Notes: generated from the letters alone by a model not told the origin. A DNA stretch of 64,000 nt from Stutzerimonas stutzeri (GCA_002339675.1 DDKB01000013.1:62001-126000); one strand, 5' to 3'; positions 1 to 8,903 are shown, counted from the first letter of the stretch. Made by a program: numbers and translations.

Positions 1-1558
1 CGGCGTGATGAACGAGGACCTCGGCAAGCGCGACGGCTTCAAGCCGCTCGAAGCCGAATGGCAGGACGACGGCGCCATCGGCAAGCTCGACCTGGTCACC
101 ACCCTCGACTTCCGCATGTCCTCGACCTGCGTGTACTCCGACATCGTCCTGCCGACCGCGACCTGGTACGAGAAGGACGACATGAACACCTCGGACATGC
201 ACCCCTTCATCCACCCGCTGTCGGCAGCGATTGATCCGGCGTGGGAAGCGCGTTCCGACTGGGAGATCTACAAGGGCATCGCCAAGGCCTTCTCGAAGAT
301 GGCCGAAGGTCATCTGGGCGTCGAAAAGGACCTGGTCACCGTGCCGCTCTTGCACGACAGCCCCGGCGAACTGGCCCAGCCATTCGGCGGCACCGACTGG
401 AAAACCGCTGGCGTCGATCCGCAGCCGGGCAAGAACTGCCCGAACATGACCGTGGTCGAGCGCGACTATCCGGCCACCTACAAGAAGTTCACCTCCCTCG
501 GCCCGCTGCTCGACACGCTCGGCAACGGCGGCAAGGGCATCAACTGGAACACCCAGGCTGAAGTCGATTTCCTCGGCGAGCTGAACTACACCGTGCGCGA
601 CGAGGGCGTCAGCCAAGGGCGTCCACAGATCGAGTCGGCCATCGACGCGGCCGAGGTCATCCTCAGCCTGGCGCCGGAAACCAACGGTCACGTGGCGGTG
701 AGGGCCTGGGCCGCGCTGTCGGAATTCACCGGCCGCGACCACAGCCACCTGGCGCTGCCCAAGGAGCACGAGGCGATCCGCTTCCGTGACATCCAGGCTC
801 AGCCGCGCAAGATCATCTCCAGCCCGACCTGGTCAGGCCTGGAAGACGAGCATGTGTCGTACAACGCCGGCTACACCAACGTCCACGAGTTCATCCCGTG
901 GCGCACCATCACCGGCCGCCAGCAGTTCTTCCAGGATCACCCCTGGATGCAGGCCTTCGGCGAGCAGCTGATGAGCTACCGGCCGCCGATCAACACCCGC
1001 ACCATCGACTACGTGAAGGGCAAGAAAAGCAACGGCCATACCGAGATCGTCCTCAACTGGATCACCCCGCACCAGAAGTGGGGCATCCACAGCACCTACT
1101 CGGACAACCTGATCATGCTCACCCTGAGCCGTGGCGGCCCGATCGTGTGGATGAGCGAAGTCGACGCCAAGAAGGCCGGCATCGAGGACAACGACTGGAT
1201 CGAGTGCTTCAACGCCAACGGCGCCTTGACCGCCCGTGCGGTGGTCAGCCAGCGCGTGATGCAAGGCATGGTGATGATGTACCACGCCCAGGAACGCATC
1301 GTGAACGTGCCCGGCAGCGAGACCACCAAGACCCGCGGCGGCCACCACAACTCGGTGACCCGCGTGGTGCTCAAGCCCACCCACATGATCGGCGGCTACG
1401 CCCAGCAGGCGTACGGCTTCAACTACTACGGCACCGTGGGTTGCAACCGCGACGAGTTCGTCGTGGTACGCAAGATGGCCAAGGTCGACTGGCTCGACGG
1501 CACCAACGGTATCTCGGGCGGCAACGACCTGCCGCAACCCCTGCCGCAAGACATCTGA
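1..1558 (+). CDS. narG: Respiratory nitrate reductase alpha subunit NarG, 3' part
   Basis: Partial gene: the window opens inside it, leaving about the last 518 codons of a protein usually near 1,250 residues. NarG is the Mo-bis-MGD subunit of membrane-bound NarGHI and reduces nitrate to nitrite on the cytoplasmic side. The visible part holds the end of the molybdopterin domain (STCVYSDIVLPTATWYEK near the start) and the C-terminal dinucleotide-binding barrel (TKTRGGHHNSVTR, NYYGTVGCNRDEFVVVRK), both typical of NarG. The reading frame is open from base 2 to the TGA at 1556-1558. It is first in the visible narGHJI operon. The junction with narH is unusual and is described separately. Confidence 0.97.
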   Translation, partial: GVMNEDLGKRDGFKPLEAEWQDDGAIGKLDLVTTLDFRMSSTCVYSDIVLPTATWYEKDDMNTSDMHPFIHPLSAAIDPAWEARSDWEIYKGIAKAFSKMAEGHLGVEKDLVTVPLLHDSPGELAQPFGGTDWKTAGVDPQPGKNCPNMTVVERDYPATYKKFTSLGPLLDTLGNGGKGINWNTQAEVDFLGELNYTVRDEGVSQGRPQIESAIDAAEVILSLAPETNGHVAVRAWAALSEFTGRDHSHLALPKEHEAIRFRDIQAQPRKIISSPTWSGLEDEHVSYNAGYTNVHEFIPWRTITGRQQFFQDHPWMQAFGEQLMSYRPPINTRTIDYVKGKKSNGHTEIVLNWITPHQKWGIHSTYSDNLIMLTLSRGGPIVWMSEVDAKKAGIEDNDWIECFNANGALTARAVVSQRVMQGMVMMYHAQERIVNVPGSETTKTRGGHHNSVTRVVLKPTHMIGGYAQQAYGFNYYGTVGCNRDEFVVVRKMAKVDWLDGTNGISGGNDLPQPLPQDI

Positions 1559-1568
1559 GGAACAGGCC

Positions 1569-1661
1569 ATGAAGATTCGTTCACCCGAGGTGGCAGCGCA
1601 GGGTCCCCGGACCATGCCCGCTCTAGAGATCAAGGCGCCGGTTGTGGAGGCTGCACAATGA
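1569..1661 (+). CDS. 30-codon leader ORF duplicating the narH start
   Basis: A 30-residue ORF starts 10 bp after the narG stop, behind a good ribosome binding site (GAGGAA, 7 bp from the ATG). Its TGA overlaps the narH ATG as ATGA. Its first five residues, MKIRS, are the same as those of NarH, and its first 16 bases match the narH start at 15 of 16 positions. After that the peptide resembles nothing I know. The simplest reading is that this was the original narH start, displaced by an 89-bp insertion that repeated the start. Translation is likely from the ribosome site and overlap, but a function for the peptide is unproven. Confidence 0.4.
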   Translation: MKIRSPEVAAQGPRTMPALEIKAPVVEAAQ

Positions 1662-1673
1662 AAATTCGTTCAC
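1569..1673 (+). repeat. 16-bp direct repeat of the narH start (1569-1584 and 1658-1673)
   Basis: The two copies, ATGAAGATTCGTTCAC and ATGAAAATTCGTTCAC, differ at one base and are 89 bp apart start to start. Since 89 is not a multiple of three, the two ATGs are in different frames. The 73 bp between the copies has no evident mobile-element ends. Confidence 0.85.
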
Positions 1674-3196
1674 AAGTGGGCATGGTCCTGAACCTGGACA
1701 AGTGCATCGGCTGCCACACCTGCTCGATCACCTGCAAGAACGTCTGGACCAGCCGCGAAGGCATGGAGTACGCCTGGTTCAACAACGTCGAGACCAAGCC
1801 CGGCATCGGCTACCCGAAGGAGTGGGAAAACCAGGACAAGTGGAAGGGTGGCTGGGTGCGCAATGGCGACGGCACCATCAATCCGCGCATCGGCGGCAAG
1901 TTCCGCGTGCTGGCGAACATCTTCGCCAACCCGGACCTGCCGACCATCGACGACTACTACGAGCCGTTCGACTTCGATTACCAGAACCTGCACACCGCGC
2001 CGATCTCCGAGCACCAGCCGGTGGCCCGGCCGCGCTCGCTGATCTCCGGTCAGCGCATGGAGAAGATCGAGTGGGGCCCGAACTGGGAAGAAATCCTCGG
2101 CACCGAGTTCGCCAAGCGGCGCAAGGACAAGAACTTCGACAAGGTCCAGGCCGACATCTACGGGCAGTACGAAAACACCTTCATGATGTACCTGCCGCGC
2201 CTGTGCGAGCACTGCCTGAACCCGACCTGCGCGGCATCCTGCCCGAGCGGGGCGATCTACAAGCGCGAGGAGGACGGCATCGTTCTCATCGACCAGGAGA
2301 AGTGCCGCGGCTGGCGCATGTGCATCAGCGGCTGCCCGTACAAGAAGATCTACTTCAACTGGAAGAGCGGCAAATCCGAGAAGTGCATCTTCTGCTTCCC
2401 GCGCATCGAGGCCGGCATGCCCACCGTCTGCGCCGAGACCTGCGTCGGCCGCATCCGCTACCTCGGCGTACTGCTGTATGACGCCGACCGCATCCATGAA
2501 GTAGCCAGCACGGTCAACGAGCAGGATCTGTACAAAAAGCAGCTGGAGATCTTCCTCGACCCGTCCGACCCGAAGGTCATCGAGCAGGCGCTCAAGGATG
2601 GTGTGCCGATGTCGGTGATCGAAGCCGCGCAGAAGTCGCCGGTGTACAAGATGGCCGTCGACTGGAAGCTGGCCCTGCCGCTGCACCCCGAATACCGCAC
2701 GCTGCCGATGGTGTGGTACGTGCCGCCGCTGTCGCCAATCCAGAACGCTGCGGCGGCTGGCCACGTCAGCATGGACGGCGTGCTGCCGGACGTCGACAGC
2801 CTGCGCATCCCGCTGCGCTACCTGGCCAACCTGCTCACCGCAGGTGACGAGGAGCCGGTCAAGCTGGCGCTCAAGCGCATGCTTGCCATGCGTGCCTACA
2901 AGCGCGCCGAGCAGGTCGATGGCGTGCAGGACTTGGAAGTGCTGGAGAGCGTCGGGCTGTCGGTGGCCCAGGTCGAGGACATGTACCGCTACCTGGCCAT
3001 CGCCAACTACGAAGATCGCTACGTGATCCCGACCGCGCATCGCGAGGAGGCCATGAGCGACGCCTTCGCCGAGCGTTCCGGTTGCGGCTTCAGCTTCGGC
3101 AGCGGCTGCTCGGGCGCCTCGGACACCAACATGTTCGGCGCGAAGAAGGCCAACCGCCGCGACATCATCCAGACCGTCCAGCTGTGGGAGGACTGA
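1658..3196 (+). CDS. narH: Respiratory nitrate reductase beta subunit NarH
   Basis: NarH (512 aa, usual length) carries the iron-sulfur clusters that pass electrons from the NarI haems to NarG. Cys16, 19, 22 and 26 (CIGCHTCSITC) form the first group. Further groups follow at CEHCLNPTCAASC, CRGWRMCISGC and CIFCFPRIEAG...C. The Trp in CRGWRMC is the family's substitution that leaves one cluster as [3Fe-4S] instead of [4Fe-4S]. The start follows GGAGG by 7 bp and overlaps the TGA of the small ORF upstream, so narH may be read by translational coupling rather than directly after narG. narJ starts 3 bp after its stop. Confidence 0.98.
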   Translation: MKIRSQVGMVLNLDKCIGCHTCSITCKNVWTSREGMEYAWFNNVETKPGIGYPKEWENQDKWKGGWVRNGDGTINPRIGGKFRVLANIFANPDLPTIDDYYEPFDFDYQNLHTAPISEHQPVARPRSLISGQRMEKIEWGPNWEEILGTEFAKRRKDKNFDKVQADIYGQYENTFMMYLPRLCEHCLNPTCAASCPSGAIYKREEDGIVLIDQEKCRGWRMCISGCPYKKIYFNWKSGKSEKCIFCFPRIEAGMPTVCAETCVGRIRYLGVLLYDADRIHEVASTVNEQDLYKKQLEIFLDPSDPKVIEQALKDGVPMSVIEAAQKSPVYKMAVDWKLALPLHPEYRTLPMVWYVPPLSPIQNAAAAGHVSMDGVLPDVDSLRIPLRYLANLLTAGDEEPVKLALKRMLAMRAYKRAEQVDGVQDLEVLESVGLSVAQVEDMYRYLAIANYEDRYVIPTAHREEAMSDAFAERSGCGFSFGSGCSGASDTNMFGAKKANRRDIIQTVQLWED

Positions 3197-3199
3197 GCC

Positions 3200-3955
3200 A
3201 TGCGCATCCTTAAAGTGATATCCCTGCTGCTGGACTACCCCGACCAGCACCTGCGCGACGGTCATGCCGAACTGGCCCAGGCCATTGGCTCGGCCCGCGA
3301 GATCAGCCCGGAGCAGCGCATCGCGCTGCGCCGCCTGCTCGACGAGCTGACCGAGGGCGACCTGATGGACGTGCAGGAGCGCTACACCGACCTGTTCGAC
3401 CGCGGCCGCGCCCTGTCACTGCTGTTGTTCGAGCACGTGCACGGCGAATCCCGTGACCGCGGCCAGGCCATGGTCGACCTGATGGCGCAGTACACCGAGG
3501 CCGGTTTCGACATCGGTGTACGCGAGCTGCCGGACTACATCCCGCTGTACCTCGAATATCTCGCTACCCGCGACGATCTTGAAGCCCGTGAGGGACTGGC
3601 CGACGTGTCGCACCTGCTGGCACTGCTGGCGGCGCGTCTGCAGGAACGCGAAAGCCCGCATGCCGCGTGCTTCCGTGCGCTGCTGCAGATCGCCGGCGAG
3701 CCGGTGCAGGAAACCCTGGCCGGCCTGCAGGAGCAGGTCGCCGCCGAGGAACGCGACGACTCGCTGGAAGCGCTGGACAAGATATGGGAGGAGGAACAGG
3801 TCAACTTCCTCCAGGCCGAGCAGCAGGATCGCTGCCCATCCATGCCGAGCGGGCCGGGCAAGGCTCGCGAGGAAAGCCCGGTGCCGCTGCACTGGACCGA
3901 TTTCAAGCATGACGGGCAGGCCGCCGCGCTCGTCCAGGAGGTGCGCAATGTCTAA
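3200..3955 (+). CDS. narJ: Nitrate reductase assembly chaperone NarJ
   Basis: NarJ (251 aa) is the TorD/NarJ-family cytoplasmic chaperone that binds apo-NarG, promotes Mo-cofactor insertion and holds the complex until it docks on NarI. Family features are the start MRILKVISLLLDYPD, the ERYTDLFDRGRALSLLLFEH segment and the all-helical PDYIPLYLEYLA region. The C-terminal tail after about residue 210 is polar and variable, as in relatives. The gene is 3 bp from narH and its last 8 bases overlap the narI start, so the operon is tightly coupled. Confidence 0.96.
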   Translation: MRILKVISLLLDYPDQHLRDGHAELAQAIGSAREISPEQRIALRRLLDELTEGDLMDVQERYTDLFDRGRALSLLLFEHVHGESRDRGQAMVDLMAQYTEAGFDIGVRELPDYIPLYLEYLATRDDLEAREGLADVSHLLALLAARLQERESPHAACFRALLQIAGEPVQETLAGLQEQVAAEERDDSLEALDKIWEEEQVNFLQAEQQDRCPSMPSGPGKAREESPVPLHWTDFKHDGQAAALVQEVRNV

Positions 3956-4745
3956 CTTCAATTTCCTGCTGTTCGGGGTCTACCCCTACATCGCCCTGGC
4001 CATCTGCCTGATCGGCAGCTGGGCACGCTTCGACCTGTCGCAGTACAGCTGGAAGGCCGGCTCCAGCCAGATGCTGTCAAACAACCGCATGCGCCTGGCG
4101 AGCAACCTGTTCCACGTCGGCATCATCTTCATCCTGGCCGGACATTTCGTCGGCTTGCTGACGCCGGCTGCGGTCTATCACCACTTCATCAGCAGTGGCG
4201 CCAAGCAAGTGCTGGCGATGGTGTCCGGTGGCTTCTTCGGCGCTCTCTGCCTGATCGGTTTGTCGATGCTGATCCGACGCCGCCTCACCGACGCCCGCGT
4301 ACGGGCCACCTCCAGTTCCAGCGACATCATGATTCTCTTCGTGCTGCTGGCGCAGCTGGTGTTGGGCCTGCTGACCATCGTCGCCTCCACTGGCCATCTG
4401 GACGGTTCGGTGATGGTGCTGCTGGGCACCTGGGCGCAGAGCCTGGTCACCCTGCAGCCAGTCAAGGCTGCTGGCGCCATCGAGTCGGTCGGCATCATCT
4501 ACAAGCTGCACGTGTTCCTCGGCGTGACCCTGTTCGTGCTGTTCCCCTTCACCCGTCTGGTGCACATCGTCAGCGCACCGGTGTGGTACCTGGGGCGGCG
4601 CTACCAAATCGTCCGTCAGAAGGGCGTCAAACCGGCCATGCCGCGCCCGCAACGCCCGCGTACCTATGAAGCACCCGCCCGCGAAACATCCGCGCCGACG
4701 GCTGTGCCCGGTTACGCCACGGCTAAGAACAAGACGCCGGCGTGA
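3948..4745 (+). CDS. narI: Respiratory nitrate reductase gamma subunit NarI
   Basis: NarI is the dihaem membrane cytochrome b that oxidises quinol and feeds NarH. From the ATG at 3948 (MSNFNFLLFGVYPY, overlapping narJ by 8 bp) the protein is 265 aa, against about 225 in E. coli. His56, His66, His187 and His205 fall at the same numbers as the four E. coli haem ligands, which supports this start. Five hydrophobic segments are visible. The extra length is a Pro/Ala/Arg-rich cytoplasmic tail of about 40 residues after the last membrane segment. A longer frame open from 3516 belongs to narJ sequence in another frame and is not part of narI. Confidence 0.96.
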   Translation: MSNFNFLLFGVYPYIALAICLIGSWARFDLSQYSWKAGSSQMLSNNRMRLASNLFHVGIIFILAGHFVGLLTPAAVYHHFISSGAKQVLAMVSGGFFGALCLIGLSMLIRRRLTDARVRATSSSSDIMILFVLLAQLVLGLLTIVASTGHLDGSVMVLLGTWAQSLVTLQPVKAAGAIESVGIIYKLHVFLGVTLFVLFPFTRLVHIVSAPVWYLGRRYQIVRQKGVKPAMPRPQRPRTYEAPARETSAPTAVPGYATAKNKTPA

Positions 4746-4828
4746 TGGCTCTGCGGCTGGCGCTTTCTGCGTCAGCCGTCCTGGCTGGATCGACCAAACG
4801 TTCAAACGGCTTTATCGAGGTAATCATC

Positions 4829-5785
4829 ATGGGTTGTGGATGTGGTGGAAGCACAGGCGGAGGCAGCTGCGGTGGCGGCGCGCGTCCGGAGATCGAAGTG
4901 CCGGTCGAGGCCCCGCTGTTCGAGGAGCTGGCGCACGAAGTTCATACCCATACTGCCGCTGAGCAAGCGTCCGGCGAACCCGCGCTGATCGCCAGCAGTG
5001 AACAGGAATGGCCCCGGGTGCACGTCAACGGCGTGGCGATCGCCTCGCAGGCCATTGCCCAGGAACTGCAATATCACCCGGCCGAAAGCCGCGATGAGGC
5101 CGTGTACCTGGCGACCCAGGCACTGGTGCTGCGTGAGCTGTTGCAGCAGCGCATCGGCGAGCTGGGTCTGGTGGTGCGAGCCGAGGCCGGCGAGAGCGAG
5201 GAGGAGGCGGCCACCCGCACCCTGATCGAGCAGGAAGTGCCGCTGCCGCTGGCCGATGAGGCGGCCTGCCGGCAGTACTACAACGGCAACCAGCAGCGCT
5301 TCTTCAGCGCACCCCTGCTGGCCGCGCGGCATATTTTGCTGGCCTCCCCGGCAGACGATGCCGAAGCCCGCAGCTTGGCTCGGGAACAGGCCTTGGCGTT
5401 GATCGCGCAGCTGCAGGCCGAACCGCAACGCTTCGCCGAACTGGCACTGCTGCATTCGGCCTGCCCGTCGAAGGGGCAGGGCGGTGCGCTGGGACAGATC
5501 AGCAAGGGCCAGACGGTGCCGGAATTCGAGCGCCAGCTGTTCCGTCTTCCGGTCGGCCTGTGCCAGCAACCGCTGGAGAGCCGTTACGGCTATCACCTGG
5601 TGGCCGTCGACCAGCGCATCGAAGGCGAGCAGCTGCCCTACGAGGTGGTCGCCGGCTCGATCCGCGCCGAGCTCAACCAGCGCGTCTGGCAGATCGGCGT
5701 CAGCCAGTACCTGCAGAACCTGGTGGGTGCGGCGCACATCGATGGCATCCATATGCAGGGCGCGGACACGCCACTGATGCAATAA
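4829..5785 (+). CDS. NifM-like PpiC peptidyl-prolyl isomerase of the nar operon
   Basis: A 318-aa parvulin-type isomerase. The PpiC domain (about residues 165-265) contains AARHILLASP, FAELALLHSACPSKGQGGALGQ and SRYGYHLVAVD, standard parvulin signatures. The N-terminal half is helical and NifM-like. The first 17 residues, MGCGCGGSTGGGSCGGG, form a Cys/Gly-rich head that could bind metal (inference). I chose the ATG at 4829 because GAGG lies 8 bp upstream; an upstream ATG at 4742 overlaps narI and has no ribosome site. There is no signal peptide, so it is probably cytoplasmic. Pseudomonads commonly carry such a gene directly after narI, presumably to help fold nitrate reductase (inference). 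Confidence 0.88.
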   Translation: MGCGCGGSTGGGSCGGGARPEIEVPVEAPLFEELAHEVHTHTAAEQASGEPALIASSEQEWPRVHVNGVAIASQAIAQELQYHPAESRDEAVYLATQALVLRELLQQRIGELGLVVRAEAGESEEEAATRTLIEQEVPLPLADEAACRQYYNGNQQRFFSAPLLAARHILLASPADDAEARSLAREQALALIAQLQAEPQRFAELALLHSACPSKGQGGALGQISKGQTVPEFERQLFRLPVGLCQQPLESRYGYHLVAVDQRIEGEQLPYEVVAGSIRAELNQRVWQIGVSQYLQNLVGAAHIDGIHMQGADTPLMQ

Positions 5786-5802
5786 CGGAGATTTAGCTCA
5801 AC

Positions 5803-5935
5803 GTAGGGTGGATGACGCTTCACCCATCCACCTTTGCGGGCTAGAGGTGGATGGAAGCGGCGGCACTCGCACCACCCCACCGGGTCGCGCCACCGGGCGG
5901 GGCCATGGTGGATGAAACGAGTTCATCCACCCTAC
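5803..5935. repeat. Interspersed palindromic repeat, GTAGGGTGGATGA family
   Basis: Outer arms GTAGGGTGGATGA (5803-5815) and its exact reverse complement (5923-5935) enclose an inner inverted pair built on CCATCCACCT/AGGTGGATGG. It fills the 171-bp gap between the ppiC-like gene and moaA. A relative sits at 33124-33211 and shares the internal GACGCTTC..CCATCCACCTTT segment. It looks like a non-coding interspersed repeat that folds into a cruciform or long hairpin. Confidence 0.85.
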
Positions 5936-5956
5936 GAAGGTTCAGAGGTGTTACCG

Positions 5957-6946
5957 ATGACTCAACTACGCGATGCCCACAACCGCCAGATCGACTACCT
6001 GCGCATGTCGGTGACCGACCGCTGCGACTTTCGCTGCGTCTACTGCATGGCCGAGGACATGACCTTTCTGCCGCGCCAGCAAGTGCTCGGCCTGGAGGAA
6101 CTGGAACGCATCGCGCGGATATTCGTCGGTCTGGGGGTAAAAAAGATTCGTCTCACTGGCGGCGAACCGCTGGTGCGCCAGGGCGTCGTCGGCCTCTGCG
6201 AGCGCATCGCTGCACTGCCCGGCCTGCGCGAACTGGTGATGACCACCAACGGCTCGCAACTGGTCAAGCTCGCCACTCCGCTGGCGCGCGCCGGGGTAAA
6301 GCGGCTGAACATCAGCCTGGATAGCCTGGATGCCGCAAAATTTCACGCCATCACCCGCACCGGTCAGCTGCAGCAGGTGCTCGACGGCATCGAGGCGGCA
6401 CGCGATGCCGGCTTCGAGCGGATCAAGCTCAACGCCGTGGTGATGAAGGGCCGCAACGCCGAGGAAGTCGCCGACCTGGTGGATTTCGCCATCGCCAGCG
6501 GGCTGGACCTGAGCTTCATCGAGGAAATGCCGCTGGGCGACGTAGGTCGTTCGCGCGGCGAGAGCTTCTGCTCCAGCGACGAGGTGAAGGCGCTGATCGC
6601 CGAGCGGCACACGCTGATCGATTCGGCCGAGCAGAGCGGCGGCCCGGCGCGTTACGTGCGCCTGCCGGACCATCCGCAGACGCGCATCGGCTTCATCTCG
6701 CCGCATTCACACAATTTCTGCGCCACCTGCAACCGCGTGCGGCTGACGGTGGAAGGTCGCCTGCTGCTGTGCCTGGGGCATGAGCATTCGGTCGATCTGC
6801 GTGCGCTGCTGCGCCGTCATCCGACCTGCGACCAGCCGGTGATCGCTGCCATCCAGGCCGCGCTGCAACGCAAACCGCTGCGCCATGAATTCGCCGGCCG
6901 CGGCGAGGTGCAAGTGCTGCGTTTCATGAATGCCAGCGGCGGTTGA
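5957..6946 (+). CDS. moaA: GTP 3',8-cyclase MoaA
   Basis: MoaA starts molybdenum cofactor synthesis by a radical SAM conversion of GTP to 3',8-cH2GTP, later cPMP. The protein is 329 aa from the ATG at 5957. Cys23, Cys27 and Cys30 (CDFRCVYC) bind the radical SAM cluster. The C-terminal second cluster motif is CATCNRVRL followed by Cys in LLLCLGHE. The chain ends in Gly-Gly, essential in the family. The longer upstream frame runs through the repeat and is rejected. Placement after narGHJI suggests cofactor supply for nitrate reductase. Pseudomonads often have more than one moaA. Confidence 0.95.
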   Translation: MTQLRDAHNRQIDYLRMSVTDRCDFRCVYCMAEDMTFLPRQQVLGLEELERIARIFVGLGVKKIRLTGGEPLVRQGVVGLCERIAALPGLRELVMTTNGSQLVKLATPLARAGVKRLNISLDSLDAAKFHAITRTGQLQQVLDGIEAARDAGFERIKLNAVVMKGRNAEEVADLVDFAIASGLDLSFIEEMPLGDVGRSRGESFCSSDEVKALIAERHTLIDSAEQSGGPARYVRLPDHPQTRIGFISPHSHNFCATCNRVRLTVEGRLLLCLGHEHSVDLRALLRRHPTCDQPVIAAIQAALQRKPLRHEFAGRGEVQVLRFMNASGG

Positions 6947-7056
6947 ACGCGCCGGCGTCCGGCTTGCAAACGGGGCGCCACTACCTCCAACGAGGAATGG
7001 GCCTGGCGCTGCAACTGGCCCAGCCTCAGGCTACCTTTCCATCGGAGTCCACCGTC

Positions 7057-7614
7057 ATGGCCCACCTGTCCACCCCAACCTTCCAACCCCTTGGCGTCGC
7101 CGTGCTGACCGTCAGCGATACCCGGACCCAGGCCAACGACACCTCCGGGCAGGTGCTGGTCGACAGCCTGGCCGCGGCAGGCCACCGACTGCATGACCGT
7201 GCGCTGGCGGTCGACGACATCTGGCAGATCCGTGCGCGGATCTGCCAGTGGATCGCCGAGCCGGACGTGCAGGTCGTGCTGATCACCGGCGGCACCGGGT
7301 TCACCGCCCGCGACAACACCCCGCAGGCCGTCCAGCCATTGCTGGACAAGCAGGTCGACGGCTTTGGCGAGCTGTTTCGCCAGGTCTCGCTCGCCGAGAT
7401 CGGCACCTCGTCGCTGCAATCGCGCGCCCTGGCCGGGATCAGCAACGGCACCCTGGTGTGCTGCCTGCCGGGCTCGCCGAACGCCTGCCGCACCGCCTGG
7501 CAGAAGATCCTCGGCGAGCAGCTCGACAGCCGCACCGGCCCGTGCAACTTCGTCGCGCACCTGAAGGCCGCCGTTGGCGAACCGCCGCGCGCCGCCTGCG
7601 GAGCCCGCCCATGA
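7057..7614 (+). CDS. moaB: Molybdenum cofactor biosynthesis protein MoaB
   Basis: A 185-aa MoaB/MogA-fold protein (MoCF_biosynth domain) with GVAVLTVSDTRT at the N-terminus and the nucleotide-binding loop LITGGTGFTARDNTPQA. MoaB-type proteins adenylylate molybdopterin before molybdate insertion. The start at 7057 follows GGAG by 9 bp. The frame is open further upstream, but that stretch (6943-7056) is not family-like. The stop overlaps the moeA start as ATGA. The 110 bp between moaA and moaB hold no recognisable element. Confidence 0.93.
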   Translation: MAHLSTPTFQPLGVAVLTVSDTRTQANDTSGQVLVDSLAAAGHRLHDRALAVDDIWQIRARICQWIAEPDVQVVLITGGTGFTARDNTPQAVQPLLDKQVDGFGELFRQVSLAEIGTSSLQSRALAGISNGTLVCCLPGSPNACRTAWQKILGEQLDSRTGPCNFVAHLKAAVGEPPRAACGARP

Positions 7615-8843
7615 GCGCCTGCGGCTGCGACGGCAGCAGCCTGAAGCCGGTCGACGAGGCCATCGACGAGCTGCTGACCCAGGCGCCGTTGCCGCCGGCC
7701 GTCGAGCAGGTCGCGCTGTCCGACGCCCTCGGCCGGGTGCTCGCCGAATCGATCCATGCGCCGTTCCCGGTGCCGGCCTGGGACAACAGTGCCATGGACG
7801 GCTACGCCTTGAGTGCTGCCGAGCTGCCCGCCGCGGGCGGCTGGCTGCCGCTGGCCGGGCGCATTGCCGCCGGTGATAAGGCCGACCAGCAACTGCCCGC
7901 GGGGCACGCGGTGCGCATCTTCACCGGCGCGCCGCTGCCCCGGGGCGCGGACACCGTGGTGGCGCAGGAAGACTGCCAGGTCGAGGCCGAACGCGTGCAA
8001 CTGCCGCCGGTCGTGCCTGGCGCCCATGTGCGTCTTCAAGGCGAAGAACTGAAGGCCGGTGAGGCCGTGCTGCGGGCCGGCAAGCGCCTGCGGTCGCAGG
8101 AGCTGGGGCTGCTGGCGAGCCTGGGTGTGGCGCGGGTCGCGGTCTACCGACGGCTGCGCGTCGGCCTGCTGTCCAGCGGCAACGAACTGCGCGAACCGGG
8201 CCAGCCGCTGGCGCCGGGGCAGATCTACAACGCCAACCGCTACGCGCTGCTCGGGGTGTTGCGCAGCCTCGGGCTGGAGGTGCACGACTACGAGATCCTG
8301 GTCGACGAACTGGCCGCCAGCCGCGACGCCCTGGCGCTGGCGGCCTCCGAATGGGACGTGCTGATCACCTCCGGTGGCGTGTCGGTGGGCGAGGAAGACC
8401 ACCTCAAACAGGCCATTCGCGAACTGGGCGAGCTGCACATGTGGCGCCTGGCAATTCAGCCCGGCAAGCCGCTGGCGTTCGGTGAAGTGGACGGCAAGCC
8501 CTGGATCGGCCTGCCGGGCAACCCGGCGGCAGCGCTGATCACTTCACTGGTGGTGGCGCGGCCCTTCCTGCTGCGCGCCCAGGGCTGCAGCGACGTGCTG
8601 CCCACGCCGCTGCGCCTGACGGCGGGTTTCGCCTGGCGCAAGCCGAACAGCCGCCGCCAGTACCTGCGCGCGCGGCTGGAGCAGGTTGAGGGCGAGACGC
8701 GTGTGTGCCTGCACCCCCGCCAGGGGTCGGCGATGCTGAGTTCGGCGAGCTGGGCCGAAGGCCTGGCGGTGGTCGAGTGCAGCCGTACGCTGGAAGTGGG
8801 TGAGGGCGTCGATTACCTGCCGTTCAGCGACCTGCTCGGCTGA
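7611..8843 (+). CDS. moeA: Molybdopterin molybdenumtransferase MoeA
   Basis: MoeA (410 aa from the ATG at 7611) inserts molybdate into adenylylated molybdopterin. Visible signatures are WDNSAMDGYALS, RIFTGAPLPRGADTVV, LLSSGNELREPG, ITSGGVSVGEEDHLK and the LPGNPAAA loop. The N-terminus has an extra Cys pair (MSACGCDGSS). It overlaps moaB by 4 bp, is last in the cluster and is followed by a strong terminator. Confidence 0.95.
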   Translation: MSACGCDGSSLKPVDEAIDELLTQAPLPPAVEQVALSDALGRVLAESIHAPFPVPAWDNSAMDGYALSAAELPAAGGWLPLAGRIAAGDKADQQLPAGHAVRIFTGAPLPRGADTVVAQEDCQVEAERVQLPPVVPGAHVRLQGEELKAGEAVLRAGKRLRSQELGLLASLGVARVAVYRRLRVGLLSSGNELREPGQPLAPGQIYNANRYALLGVLRSLGLEVHDYEILVDELAASRDALALAASEWDVLITSGGVSVGEEDHLKQAIRELGELHMWRLAIQPGKPLAFGEVDGKPWIGLPGNPAAALITSLVVARPFLLRAQGCSDVLPTPLRLTAGFAWRKPNSRRQYLRARLEQVEGETRVCLHPRQGSAMLSSASWAEGLAVVECSRTLEVGEGVDYLPFSDLLG

Positions 8844-8850
8844 GACGGCA

Positions 8851-8884
8851 AAACGCCCGGTCGATGCCAGTCGACCGGGCGTTT
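8851..8884. terminator. Bidirectional terminator between moeA and the b561 gene
   Basis: A perfect 14-bp inverted repeat, AAACGCCCGGTCGA with its complement, and a 6-nt loop. It begins with AAA and ends with TTT, so it can stop transcription from both sides, fitting the convergent genes (moeA + and cytochrome b561 -). Confidence 0.88.
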
Positions 8885-8903
8885 CTGTTGGGCTATTGCT
8901 GCG

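Noticed and set aside
6947..7056. Possible molybdenum cofactor riboswitch between moaA and moaB
   Set aside because: No conserved Moco-motif elements could be identified in the 110 bp.
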